A stretch of DNA of 57,317 nt from contig CANHNJ010000016.1 of NCBI GenBank assembly GCA_947462105.1, positions 1 through 57,317 on the forward strand, written 5' to 3'. Origin of the DNA: Alphaproteobacteria bacterium (GTDB taxonomy: Bacteria; Pseudomonadota; Alphaproteobacteria; Micropepsales; Micropepsaceae). A program made the position numbers and the translations under genes. Of the stretch, positions 33,741 to 42,578 are shown piece by piece; position 1 is the first letter of the stretch; each line of letters begins with the position of its first letter. The notes under the pieces were generated by a model. That model was given only the letters and a program-made list of their open reading frames with translations. It searched no databases and was not told where the DNA came from.

Positions 33741-34652
33741 CGCGCGCATCCGGTCTGCAATCAGTCTTTCCGCCTTCGCTGCATCCTCGATCAGGCCACC
33801 CAAAGTGAAGAAGGGATGGATCATGCCGGCGAAGCAGACATACTGCGTCGCCACGCCGGCCTCGTTGAGTCTTTTGGCATAGGCCTCGTTCTCGTCCACC
33901 AGCGGATCGAACTCCGCGCTGATGATCAGCGCGGGCGGCAGGCCTTCCAGGCTTTCGCGCAGCATGGGCGAAGCGCGCGGATCCAGCCGGTCGCGATGGT
34001 CGGGAATGTAGGCGTCCATAAACCAATGCAGCGCCTTGCGCGTCAGCATGTAGCCGCTCGCGTTGCGTTCATAGGACGGATATTCGCGGCTCTGGTCGGT
34101 CATGGGATAAATGAGCAGCTGCAGCGCGACCTTGAACTCTCCCGAATCCTGCGCCAACTGCGCCACCACCGCCGACAGATTGCCGCCGGCGCTGTCGCCG
34201 CCCACGGCGATGCGTTTTGGATCGATGTTCAGCAGCCCGGCGTTGTCGGACGCCCAGCGCGTGGCGGCATAGGCATCCAGCACGGCGCCGGGAAAGATGG
34301 TCTCTGGCGCCATCCGGTAATCCACCGACAGCACAGCGCAATTGCCGGCAAGCGCCAGCCGCCGGCAGGTGGTGTCGTACAGGGCCAGCGTTCCCAGCAT
34401 GAAGCCGCCGCCATGGAAATAGACCAGCAACGCTGGGGGCGCCGTCCCGCGCGTGCCGCGATAGAAGCGCGCCGGAATGGGGCCATAGTCGCTGGGAATG
34501 GAAAGCTGATAGGTGACCGCGACCTGCGGCTTCTCGGGCAGCAGGATCAGCCTCTGCCGCTCATAGGCGACGCGGAGGTCGGCGGGGGACAGGTCGGTCG
34601 GCAAATCGCCGGCGCGCTGGATGGCCTGGGCGGCCTGGGGGTGAAGCGACAT
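33732..34652 (-). CDS. Alpha/beta-hydrolase esterase (hormone-sensitive lipase family)
   Basis: A 306-aa cytoplasmic esterase. The oxyanion motif HGGG is at residues 80-83, the nucleophile Ser154 is in GGDSAGGN, and the acid lies in SAEFDPLVDE near 249. The base His is in GMIHPF near 279. No signal peptide is present. It should act on short-chain acyl esters; the natural substrate is unknown. It starts 4 bases after the stop of the upstream membrane-protein gene on the same strand, so the two are probably an operon. Its last codons abut an IS30 fragment, but the C-terminus looks complete. Confidence 0.9.
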   Translation of the reverse strand: MSLHPQAAQAIQRAGDLPTDLSPADLRVAYERQRLILLPEKPQVAVTYQLSIPSDYGPIPARFYRGTRGTAPPALLVYFHGGGFMLGTLALYDTTCRRLALAGNCAVLSVDYRMAPETIFPGAVLDAYAATRWASDNAGLLNIDPKRIAVGGDSAGGNLSAVVAQLAQDSGEFKVALQLLIYPMTDQSREYPSYERNASGYMLTRKALHWFMDAYIPDHRDRLDPRASPMLRESLEGLPPALIISAEFDPLVDENEAYAKRLNEAGVATQYVCFAGMIHPFFTLGGLIEDAAKAERLIADRMRALA

Positions 34653-34656
34653 GGGC

Positions 34657-35454
34657 TCAGTCTAGTCCAGTCCGGTGGCGCCTGGACAGGGCACGGGGCA
34701 AGCGCTTCTTGAACAGGAGCCAGGTCAGGGCATGGACGGCGCAGGATGCCGTCAGCGCCAGGGCGAAGGCCGGCCAGATGTCCACTTGGCCCAGCAGCAC
34801 ATAGACAGTGAGGCAGAAGACGGCAACCGAGGGCAGGCCCGTCGACATGCCGGCGACCGTTTCGCGCACGGCATGGTGCCCATACTGGACATGGGTGGAT
34901 ATGGCGATGATTGATCCCATCACCGGGAAGGTGGTGAAGACGCCCGACCAGCGCGTGCCCATCAGGCTGGCAAACTGGGTGATCAGTAAGGTGAGGCCGG
35001 CGCCCGCCAGCATGCGCGCCGGCAGGCCCCACCAGACATGCTCGCGTTCCTCGTCCGACGGCTCGCCGCGCGGATAGAAGACGATGGCGCCGATCAGGAC
35101 CAGAAAGGGAAGCGCTTCCAGCCAGCGGGGCCCGCTCTGGAGCCAGAGGGCGACGAAAGCCATCGCAACCCACAGCGCCAAGCTCGCCAGCAGCGAAAGC
35201 AGCCAGTTCCAGGAATGGCTGCACCAGGCATAGCAGGCGGTGAAGGCGAGCCACGGCACCAGGCCGAAATAGGCCCCGAGGGCGGAGGCGGCAGTGAAGT
35301 CCGCGCCATGATCCATAGCAAGAAAGACCAGGATCGGACCCGCCACAATGGGAAAGCCAGCCATCCAGCCAGCCACGCGCGGTCCGTGCAGCCTTTCGAC
35401 TATGCCGAATACCAGAAGGGCAAGCGGCACCAAGGTCAATTTCAGGATCAGCAA
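34657..35454 (-). CDS. Conserved integral membrane protein, unknown function
   Basis: A 265-aa protein with about eight hydrophobic segments (LTLVPLALLVFGIV, VAGWMAGFPIVAGPILVFLA, WNWLLSLLASLALWVAMAFV, FPVMGSIIAISTHV and others) and a basic C-terminus. The FPIVAGPILVF and TTFPVMGSI segments repeat a similar FP-(V/I)-x-G pattern, hinting at an internal duplication, as seen in GlpM-like small transporters. No catalytic motif is seen. Translation is probably coupled to the downstream esterase. I do not recognise a specific substrate. Confidence 0.75.
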   Translation of the reverse strand: MLILKLTLVPLALLVFGIVERLHGPRVAGWMAGFPIVAGPILVFLAMDHGADFTAASALGAYFGLVPWLAFTACYAWCSHSWNWLLSLLASLALWVAMAFVALWLQSGPRWLEALPFLVLIGAIVFYPRGEPSDEEREHVWWGLPARMLAGAGLTLLITQFASLMGTRWSGVFTTFPVMGSIIAISTHVQYGHHAVRETVAGMSTGLPSVAVFCLTVYVLLGQVDIWPAFALALTASCAVHALTWLLFKKRLPRALSRRHRTGLD

Positions 35455-35538
35455 GCGAGTCCCCCGCTGCTTTTAAGCGCAAAGCCGCCCGCTTGCCAGT
35501 TCCGCCAAAAACGCGGAAAGTTGTTGGAAGGGGGCGCC

Positions 35539-37026
35539 ATGACTAGGATTTTCGTCGCAGGGATTTTCCACGAGACCCATTCATTCTCGGGCGAGAAGAC
35601 CGGGCTCGGGGGCTTCGCGATCCACCGCGGCAACGAGATTACCGGACGCCGGGGCGATGCCTCCCAGATCGACGGCTTTCTCAGCATCGCGGAGCGCCAG
35701 GGCTGGGAAGTGGTGCCGGGCGTGCTCTATACCGGCGGCGCATCGGGTACCGTCGATCATGCCGTGTTCGAACAATTCTGGGGCGAAGTGAAGCCGGCGC
35801 TCGAAAAGGCCCTGGCGCTGGGACTGGACGGCATTCACCTGTCGCTGCACGGCGCCATGGTGACCGATGCCTGCGACGATCCTGAAGGCGAATTGATGGC
35901 GCGTATCCGCGCGCTGCCGGGCGCGGAAAATCTGCCCATGTATGCCGTGGGCGATCTCCACGCCACGCTGACGCCGCGCATGGGCGAGCTCAGCGACGCC
36001 ATGATCTTCTACCAGGAATGTCCGCACACGGACCAGTTCGCCAGCGCCGCCCTCACCGCCGAGCTGCTGGCGCGCCGGCTCAAATCCGGCGTCAAGCCCA
36101 GGCACCTCGTCATGGTCACGCCCATCGTCTGGCCGCCCACCGGCACCGGCACCCGGGACGGACCGATGCGGGCGCTGGAAGATGCGGCGCGGCGGATGGA
36201 AAAGGACATCCCGGGCGTGCTGGCGGTCAACATTGTCGGCGGCTACGCATTCTCCGACGTGCCCCATGCCGGCGTCGCCTTCAGCATCATCACCGAGGGC
36301 AGCGAGGCTGACGCAAATGCGGGCCTGCGCAAATTGGCCCAAATCGCTTGGGACATGCGCCATGAAGGCATCCCGCCCGAAGACGATCTGGACGCGGTGG
36401 TGCGCAACTTCCAACCCGGCGGCAAGGGCCCCGTGTTGCTGGTCGAGCCTGCCGACAATATCGGCGGCGGCGCCCCCGGCGACGGCACCGAGGTGATGCG
36501 CGCCCTGCTGAAATACGACATCAGGGGCGCGGGCGTGGCGATTGCCGATCCGGAGGCGGTGGCGGCGTTGCAGTGCATCGCCATCGGCCAGACGATGACC
36601 CTGCCTATCGGCGGCAAGGGCAGTCCGCTCGATCCGGGACCGGTGACGCTGGAGGTCGAGCTGGTCTCGCGCAGCGATGGCGTGTTCGAACTGGAGGACC
36701 ACAACTCGCACCTGGTGGGTTCACTGGGCAAAATCATCAACATGGGCCCCACGGCGGTGGTAAAGCATCGCGGCCTCAAGATCCTTCTCACCAGCGCGAA
36801 ATTGCCGCCCTTTGATCTCGGCCAATGGCGCAGCCAGGGTATCAATCCCGAAGAGCTCTCCATGGTGGGCATCAAGGCGGCGGTAGGTCATCGCGTCGCC
36901 TGGGACCCGATTGCATCGGCCAGTCACACCGTCTCCACCGCCGGGCCCTGCATGTCCGACGTAACGCGCCTGCCCTACACAAGGCTGCGCCGGCCGGTCT
37001 ATCCACTGGACCGGCTGGAGGGCTGA
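35539..37026 (+). CDS. M81-family metallopeptidase (MlrC-like)
   Basis: A 495-aa protein of the MlrC family (microcystin pathway peptidase C and relatives). The N-terminal domain has FHETHSFS, HLSLHGAMV and the zinc-ligand pattern GDLHATLTPRM (Asp139, His141) with CPHTD (His163). The C-terminal domain has LLVEPADNIGGGAPGDGTEV. There is no signal peptide; activity would be in the cytoplasm on short or modified peptides. The ATG at 35539 follows GGAAGGGGG. The stop overlaps the binding-protein start by one base, and all five genes to 41975 are tightly packed. Peptide uptake followed by hydrolysis is the inferred job; nothing shows microcystin specificity. Confidence 0.9.
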   Translation: MTRIFVAGIFHETHSFSGEKTGLGGFAIHRGNEITGRRGDASQIDGFLSIAERQGWEVVPGVLYTGGASGTVDHAVFEQFWGEVKPALEKALALGLDGIHLSLHGAMVTDACDDPEGELMARIRALPGAENLPMYAVGDLHATLTPRMGELSDAMIFYQECPHTDQFASAALTAELLARRLKSGVKPRHLVMVTPIVWPPTGTGTRDGPMRALEDAARRMEKDIPGVLAVNIVGGYAFSDVPHAGVAFSIITEGSEADANAGLRKLAQIAWDMRHEGIPPEDDLDAVVRNFQPGGKGPVLLVEPADNIGGGAPGDGTEVMRALLKYDIRGAGVAIADPEAVAALQCIAIGQTMTLPIGGKGSPLDPGPVTLEVELVSRSDGVFELEDHNSHLVGSLGKIINMGPTAVVKHRGLKILLTSAKLPPFDLGQWRSQGINPEELSMVGIKAAVGHRVAWDPIASASHTVSTAGPCMSDVTRLPYTRLRRPVYPLDRLEG

Positions 37027-38591
37027 TGTTCGACCGCCGGACCGCAATGGGCGCAATGGCGGGATTCCTGTCGGCCCCCGCTGCGGCCCAGGGCCGCCGG
37101 ATCATCAACGCCATGATGACGGACGAGCCGCCGACGCTCTGCTATCCGCTCAACAACACGCGGGTGATCCAGCAGATATGTGGCAACATCAACGAATCCC
37201 TCCTGCGGTTCGATTGGCAGTTCCGCCCGCATCCCAACTTGGCGCGGTCCTTCACCATGTCGCCGGATGGGCTGACCTACAATTTCCGACTGCGTGACGA
37301 TGTGCTCTGGCATGACGGCGCGCCCTTCACCGCGCGCGACGTGGTCTTTTCCTGCGCCACCATGCTGCCGCAGCTCAATCCGCGCAGCCGCAATGCCTTC
37401 AGCCAGATCGACCGCATGGATGTGCCCGATCGCCACACGGTGGTGTTCCGCCTCAAGCGGCCCTTCAATGCCTTCCTTTTGTCCTTGATGGCCTCCAGCG
37501 CACCGATGATGCCGGCGCATGTCTATGAAGGCACCGACTTCCGTACCAATCCTTTCAACTTCAAGCCCATCGGAACCGGCCCTTACCGCTTCGCCGAGTG
37601 GAAGCGCGGCCAGTACATCCAGTTGGCCCGCAATGAACGCTACTGGAAGCCCGGCCAGCCGGGCATGGACGCGATCTATTTCCGGCTATGTCCTACGCCC
37701 GAGCAGCGCATGGTGGCGATGGAGACCGGGGCGGTGGATATCGCCATGGCAGATGACATCGACACGGTGGTGAATTCCCGCCTGGCAGCCAATCCCCGCT
37801 TGGTCGCCCGCACCGACGCCTATAACGGCACCGGCGAAATCGCGGTGATGGAGCTGAATCAGCGCCGCTGGCCCTTCAGCGACCGCCGCTTCCGCGCCGC
37901 CTTTATGCATGCGGTGGACCGGGAATTTCTGGTCAAGGCGATCAATTTCGGGCTGGGCAAGGTGGCGCACAGCCCCATTCCGTCCACCGCGCCCTATCAT
38001 GACGACAAGGTGCTCACGAAATATCCCTATGATCCGAACCGGGCGCGGGCCCTTCTGGACGAAATGGGACTCAAGCCGAAAGCAGGCGGCATGCGCCACC
38101 GTTTCGGCATTATGCTGATACCAGACGGCGGCGGCACCTGGACGCGCGTCGGGCAATACGTCAAACAGGCGCTGTCGGATGTGGGGCTCGATGCCTATCT
38201 GGAAGCCCCCGACTGGCCGACCCAGTTGCGGCGCAGCGGCAACTGGGAATTTGACTGCGACTGCAACATCTATGGCGCCTATGGCGATCCAGCCATCGGG
38301 ACCTCGCGCTTCTTCCTGACCTCCAATATCCGCAAGGGTGTGCCGCTGACCAACCTGCAGGGCTATAGTAATCCGGAAGTCGACGCCCTGTTCCCCCGCG
38401 CCGCCTCTGCCGTCAGCCCGGCGGAGGCACAGGTCTGCTACAGCCGGCTGCAGCAAATCCTGACCCATGATGTGGCGATGCTGTGGCTGTATGAACGCAA
38501 GCCGGCGCTGTTCCACAACAGGCGTCTCACCGATGTGGTGATGGGCCCCAACGGGCCGGCGGACGGCCTCGGCGCGGTAAGACCGGCATGA
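37026..38591 (+). CDS. Dpp-type ABC transporter substrate-binding protein
   Basis: A 521-aa SBP_bac_5 family protein that captures peptides or similar solutes in the periplasm. The N-terminus FDRRTAMGAMAGFLSAPAAA is a short, probably Tat-like leader. Family motifs are INESLLRFD, LTYNFRLRDDVLWHDGAPFT, FNFKPIGTGPYRFAEWKRGQ and later NPEVDALFPRA. It starts within the TGATG overlap of the peptidase gene and ends with an ATGA overlap to the permease. Confidence 0.9.
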   Translation: MFDRRTAMGAMAGFLSAPAAAQGRRIINAMMTDEPPTLCYPLNNTRVIQQICGNINESLLRFDWQFRPHPNLARSFTMSPDGLTYNFRLRDDVLWHDGAPFTARDVVFSCATMLPQLNPRSRNAFSQIDRMDVPDRHTVVFRLKRPFNAFLLSLMASSAPMMPAHVYEGTDFRTNPFNFKPIGTGPYRFAEWKRGQYIQLARNERYWKPGQPGMDAIYFRLCPTPEQRMVAMETGAVDIAMADDIDTVVNSRLAANPRLVARTDAYNGTGEIAVMELNQRRWPFSDRRFRAAFMHAVDREFLVKAINFGLGKVAHSPIPSTAPYHDDKVLTKYPYDPNRARALLDEMGLKPKAGGMRHRFGIMLIPDGGGTWTRVGQYVKQALSDVGLDAYLEAPDWPTQLRRSGNWEFDCDCNIYGAYGDPAIGTSRFFLTSNIRKGVPLTNLQGYSNPEVDALFPRAASAVSPAEAQVCYSRLQQILTHDVAMLWLYERKPALFHNRRLTDVVMGPNGPADGLGAVRPA

Positions 38592-39562
38592 ACCGCCTGC
38601 AGTATATTGGCAAGCGGCTGGTGATGACGGCGCTGGTCACGCTGGCGGTGGTCTTGCTCAGCTTCTTAATGATCCGGATGGCGCCGGGCGATGCCGCCAC
38701 CGTGATGGCGGGCCAGGCCGGTTACGCCGACGAGACCTTCATGAAAAACTTGCGCGCGGAATATGGCCTGGATCAGCCATTGCGGGTGCAGCTGTGGAAA
38801 TATCTTAGCGCGGTGGCGCAGGGCGATCTGGGCACCTCCTATGTACGGCGCCAGCCGGTGCTGTCGGTGATCCTGGAACGGCTGCCCAATACCCTGATGT
38901 TGGATGCCTTTGCGCTTGCCGTGGCGATAGCGGGCGGCATCTGGCTTGGCAGCATTGCGGCGCGGCGGCCGGGATCGGCCGGCGATGGGGCGGTGACGAC
39001 GCTCTCCATGCTGTTTTACGCCATTCCGCAATTCTGGCTGGGCATGATGGTGATGCTTGTTTTTGCGGTATGGCTGAACTGGTTGCCGCCTTTCGGGATC
39101 GAGACGATGGGAGCCGACTATACCGGCCTGGCGCGCGCCGGCGATGTGGCGCTGCATATGATCCTGCCGGGCCTGACGCTCGCACTCTATTATATGGCCA
39201 GTTATGCGCGGTTGACGAGGATCGCGATGATCGAGGTGGCGGAGCAGGAGTTCGTCAAGACCGCCCGCGCCAAGGGCATAACTGAGCGGCAGGTGGCGCG
39301 GCGTCACATACTGCGCAATGCGCTGATCCCGCTGGTGACCTATGCCGGGCTGCAAGCCTCGATCCTGGTCGGCGGCAGCGTGCTGGTGGAGAATGTCTTT
39401 TCCTGGCCGGGCGTCGGCACCCTGGCCTATGAGGCGGTGATAGGGCGCGACAATCCGTTGCTGCTGGGCATCTTCATTGTCACCTCCATCCTGGTCAGCC
39501 TATTCAACCTGGCGACGGACATTGCCTATTCCCTGGTCGATCCGCGGGTGGAGCTGGGATGA
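38588..39562 (+). CDS. Dpp-type ABC transporter permease (DppB-like)
   Basis: A 324-aa inner-membrane permease. An N-terminal helix is followed by RMAPGDAATVMAGQAG, the DppB/OppB periplasmic loop, about six transmembrane segments, and the EAA loop (FVKTARAKGITERQVARRHI LRNALIP region) that contacts the ATPase. Both ends overlap neighbouring genes by 4 bases. Confidence 0.92.
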   Translation: MNRLQYIGKRLVMTALVTLAVVLLSFLMIRMAPGDAATVMAGQAGYADETFMKNLRAEYGLDQPLRVQLWKYLSAVAQGDLGTSYVRRQPVLSVILERLPNTLMLDAFALAVAIAGGIWLGSIAARRPGSAGDGAVTTLSMLFYAIPQFWLGMMVMLVFAVWLNWLPPFGIETMGADYTGLARAGDVALHMILPGLTLALYYMASYARLTRIAMIEVAEQEFVKTARAKGITERQVARRHILRNALIPLVTYAGLQASILVGGSVLVENVFSWPGVGTLAYEAVIGRDNPLLLGIFIVTSILVSLFNLATDIAYSLVDPRVELG

Positions 39563-40386
39563 TGCGATCCGTCCGACTCTTCTTCGCAAAGCCCGCAACC
39601 ATCGTGGCGTTTGCCGTCTTCGTCGCCATTGTCGTGATAGCCCTGGCGGCGCCGCTGCTTTTTGCGCGCGGTCCCTTCACCATTGTGGGGATGCCATTGT
39701 TGCCGCCCGGTGCGCCGGGACTTCTGGCCGGCAGCGATGTTCTGGGCCGCGACATGGCGGTCGGACTGGCCTATGGCGCGCGCATCTCTCTTCTGGTGGG
39801 CATCGCTTCCTCCATCGGGGCGGTTGGGATCGGCATCCTTTTTGGCGCCGTGGCCGGCTATTATGGCGGCCTGGTGGATGAACTGCTCATGCGGGTGACG
39901 GAGTTCTTCCAGATCATTCCTAGTTTTGTGCTTCTGATGGTGCTGGTGGCGTTTCTGCAGCCCAGCCTGGGCGCGACCGTGATCGGCATTGCGCTGGTTT
40001 CCTGGCCGCAAGTGGCGCGGGTAGTGCGCGGGGAATTCCTGTCACTCAAGGCGCGTGAATTCGTCCAGGCGGCGCGGACGTTGGGAATGCGTGACAGCCG
40101 GATAATCCTTACCCAGATACTGCCCAATGCGCTGCCGCCCATCCTGGTGGTGGGCTCGATGATGGTGGGCAGCGCCATTCTGACTGAATCCGCGCTGAGC
40201 TTCCTTGGCCTGGGCGACCCCAATCTTCTCAGCTGGGGCAGCATGATCGGCGGGTCGCGCTCGGCCATGTGGGTGGCGTGGTGGACGACGGTGCTGCCGG
40301 GACTGGCCATCATGGCCACAGTTCTGTCGCTGAATTTCATCAGCGACAGGTTGAACGATGCCCTTAATCCCCGGCGGCAACGCTAA
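39559..40386 (+). CDS. Dpp-type ABC transporter permease (DppC-like)
   Basis: A 275-aa partner permease of the OppC/DppC group, with GSDVLGRDMAVGLAYGARIS after the first helix and the EAA loop FVQAARTLGMRDSRIILTQI. A family-typical SFLGLGDPNLLSWGSMI segment closes the barrel. The stop overlaps the next ATG (TAATG). Confidence 0.92.
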   Translation: MMRSVRLFFAKPATIVAFAVFVAIVVIALAAPLLFARGPFTIVGMPLLPPGAPGLLAGSDVLGRDMAVGLAYGARISLLVGIASSIGAVGIGILFGAVAGYYGGLVDELLMRVTEFFQIIPSFVLLMVLVAFLQPSLGATVIGIALVSWPQVARVVRGEFLSLKAREFVQAARTLGMRDSRIILTQILPNALPPILVVGSMMVGSAILTESALSFLGLGDPNLLSWGSMIGGSRSAMWVAWWTTVLPGLAIMATVLSLNFISDRLNDALNPRRQR

Positions 40387-41975
40387 TGCTGGTCTCCATC
40401 CAGGGGCTCACCGCAGCTTTGCCGCCGGGCGCCGACCGGCCGCTGGCGATCGAAGATCTCAGCCTGGACATCGCGCACAACGAGATTGTCTGCATCGTGG
40501 GGGAATCCGGATCCGGAAAATCGATGACGGCGCATGCGGTAATGGGTCTTTTGCCGCGCGGGGTGGGGGTGACAGGCGGGCGCATTCTGTTCGACGGCGT
40601 GGACCTGCTGCAGGAGCCACCGGAGGCGATGCGCAAGCGGCGTGGCCGTGAAATCGCCATGATTTTCCAAGACCCGATGGCGGCGCTGAACCCGGTGGTG
40701 GTCATCGGCAGGCAGGTCACCGAGCAGATCCGGGCTCATCGCGCCATTTCGGAACGCGAAGCGCTGCAACAGGCCGTGGATCTGCTCGGCCAGGTGGGCC
40801 TGAAGGACCCGGCGGCGCTGTTGGGCGCCTATCCGCATCAATTGTCGGGTGGCCAGCGCCAACGCGTGATGATAGCGATGGCCCTGTCGCTGTCGCCCAG
40901 GCTGCTGATCGCCGACGAACCGACGACGGCGCTGGATGTCACCACCCAGGCGCAGATTTTGAAGCTGATCAAGAAAATCCAGGCCCAGCGCCAGATGAGT
41001 GTGCTGTTCATAACCCATGACTTCGGCGTGGTGGCCGACATGGCGGACCGGGTGGCGGTGATGCGTCTGGGTCAAGTGGTGGAAAACGGCACGGTGGCCC
41101 AGATTCTGGACCGGCCGGCCCATCCCTATACGCTGGCGCTGATCGCGGCGGTACCGAAGGGTGCGTCCGCGCCCCTGGATCCGGCAGAGGGCACGCCGCT
41201 GCTGGAGGTCCGGGGGCTTTCCAAGACATTCCGCCGTGGAGGTCTGTTCTCATCGCGCGGGGCGGTGACCGCGGTGGATGATGTTTCGCTGACCCTCAAC
41301 CGGGGCGAGACGTTGGGCATTGTCGGGGAGTCCGGTTCCGGCAAATCGACCTTGGCACGTTGCGTGATCCGGCTGCTGGAGCCAGACAGCGGCGCCGTGC
41401 TGCTCGACGGCACCGATGTCGCCAAAATGAAATCCGGCCGGCTGCGTCCCTTGCGCCGGCGCATCCAGATGGTGTTCCAGGACCCTTATTCCTCACTTAA
41501 TCCTCGCCAGCGAATTGGCGACATCATCACCGCCGGTCCGCGCGCTTATGGCGAGGATACTGCAGCGGCGCTCGCCCGCGCCACGGAAATCCTCAGGCTG
41601 GTCGGCCTCAATCCCGAAATCCTGGATCGGTTCCCGCATGAATTCTCCGGCGGCCAGCGCCAGCGCATCGGTCTCGCCCGCGCTCTGATGCTGCAGCCGG
41701 ATGTCCTGATCGCCGACGAACCAGTCTCGGCGCTGGATGTGACCGTGCAGGCCCAGGTCCTTAAGCTGCTTGATGAAGTGCGCCGCACGATGAACCTCGC
41801 CATGCTCTTTATTACGCATGACATGCGTGTTGCGGCCGAGGTCTGCCACCGCGTAATGGTGATGCGCAACGGCAAGGTGGTGGAATCAGGACCCACACAC
41901 GCGCTCTTTTCCGCACCGGCTAGCGGCTATACGAAATCGCTATTAGCGGCCATTCCCGGCCGGGGTCGGCTTTAG
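40386..41975 (+). CDS. Fused dual-ATPase of a Dpp-type ABC transporter
   Basis: A 529-aa protein with two complete ABC ATPase modules in one chain (DppD-DppF/GsiA type). Module 1 has Walker A GESGSGKS near residue 40, signature LSGGQRQRV, and [14 protein letters not shown]. Module 2 has [13 protein letters not shown] near 310, signature [15 protein letters not shown], and [13 protein letters not shown]. Each ends with the peptide-transporter C-terminal extension ([27 protein letters not shown]). It completes the importer encoded by the three genes upstream. Confidence 0.93.
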   Translation: MLVSIQGLTAALPPGADRPLAIEDLSLDIAHNEIVCIVGESGSGKSMTAHAVMGLLPRGVGVTGGRILFDGVDLLQEPPEAMRKRRGREIAMIFQDPMAALNPVVVIGRQVTEQIRAHRAISEREALQQAVDLLGQVGLKDPAALLGAYPHQLSGGQRQRVMIAMALSLSPRLLIADEPTTALDVTTQAQILKLIKKIQAQRQMSVLFITHDFGVVADMADRVAVMRLGQVVENGTVAQILDRPAHPYTLALIAAVPKGASAPLDPAEGTPLLEVRGLSKTFRRGGLFSSRGAVTAVDDVSLTLNRGETLGIVGESGSGKSTLARCVIRLLEPDSGAVLLDGTDVAKMKSGRLRPLRRRIQMVFQDPYSSLNPRQRIGDIITAGPRAYGEDTAAALARATEILRLVGLNPEILDRFPHEFSGGQRQRIGLARALMLQPDVLIADEPVSALDVTVQAQVLKLLDEVRRTMNLAMLFITHDMRVAAEVCHRVMVMRNGKVVESGPTHALFSAPASGYTKSLLAAIPGRGRL

Positions 41976-41980
41976 CGGGC

Positions 41981-42010
41981 AATGTCCGCTTTTGGCGCAA
42001 AGCGGACGTT
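41981..42010. repeat. Palindromic repeat of the TGTCCGCTTT type
   Basis: AATGTCCGCTTTTGGCGCAA followed by AGCGGACGTT: inverted arms AATGTCCGCTTT and AAAGCGGACGTT. It sits 6 bases after the transporter operon and may also act as its terminator or 3' stabiliser. Confidence 0.6.
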
Positions 42011-42578
42011 GGTCATAACGCCGATCCACCCTTAGTCATCTTGACGCGAACGGCTGCCTTTTAAGCTTATAAACTTCGAGCAGCGAAAATTCGGAACCGG
42101 GGTCCGCTTCTTACTTCCGCGTATGCCGCAGGCATTGTTATTGCTGCATCGGTGGGGTTGCTAGGCGCAAGCCTCACCCCTGCTGCTCGCTGCAGTCGGC
42201 TGCTCATCACAAGACGTGATAGTTCCGCTACGCCAAACTCCTGCGCATGACCGCGACGAACCTAACAGTTCGTTCGGCCGCCCCGCGCCATCAACCGCAA
42301 GCTGATCTGCCCCCTTCCAAGGTTCCAATATGATAGTCTCTGGACCACTTGGAAGGTGGCAGATCGAGTTCGTCTTTCCACTCGGCAGTTTCAGGCAGAG
42401 GACAACCCGCCAGCAACGTCACCAAGCACTCAAACTTGGATGACAAACCTGTGACGCTGTTCCAGAAGAAGACAGTCATGTTGCGGCAGCGAAAAAAATT
42501 GCTCAACTGAAAGAAAATCCATCCGGATTTTCCCTCGTGTCTTGTTGCCCGCCATGCTAGAATGGTGTGGGGTTTTTG
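42011..42578. other. Intergenic region without a convincing gene
   Basis: 568 bases with mixed composition and no supported reading frame. It contains a 62-bp MITE-like palindrome (42304-42365). A 99-codon minus-strand frame (42291-42590) has no family features and is not accepted. The start of AT-richer accessory DNA lies here. Confidence 0.6.
42304..42365. mobile_element. 62-bp MITE-like palindrome related to an IS3-type end
   Basis: Terminal arms GATCTGCCCCCTTCCAAG (42304-42321) and CTTGGAAGGTGGCAGATC (42348-42365) are inverted repeats with one mismatch in 18. Read on the minus strand, CTGCCACCTTCCAAGTGG resembles CTGCCCCCTTTGAAGTGG at the IS end near 57173. It may be a solo derivative of such an element. 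Confidence 0.5.
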
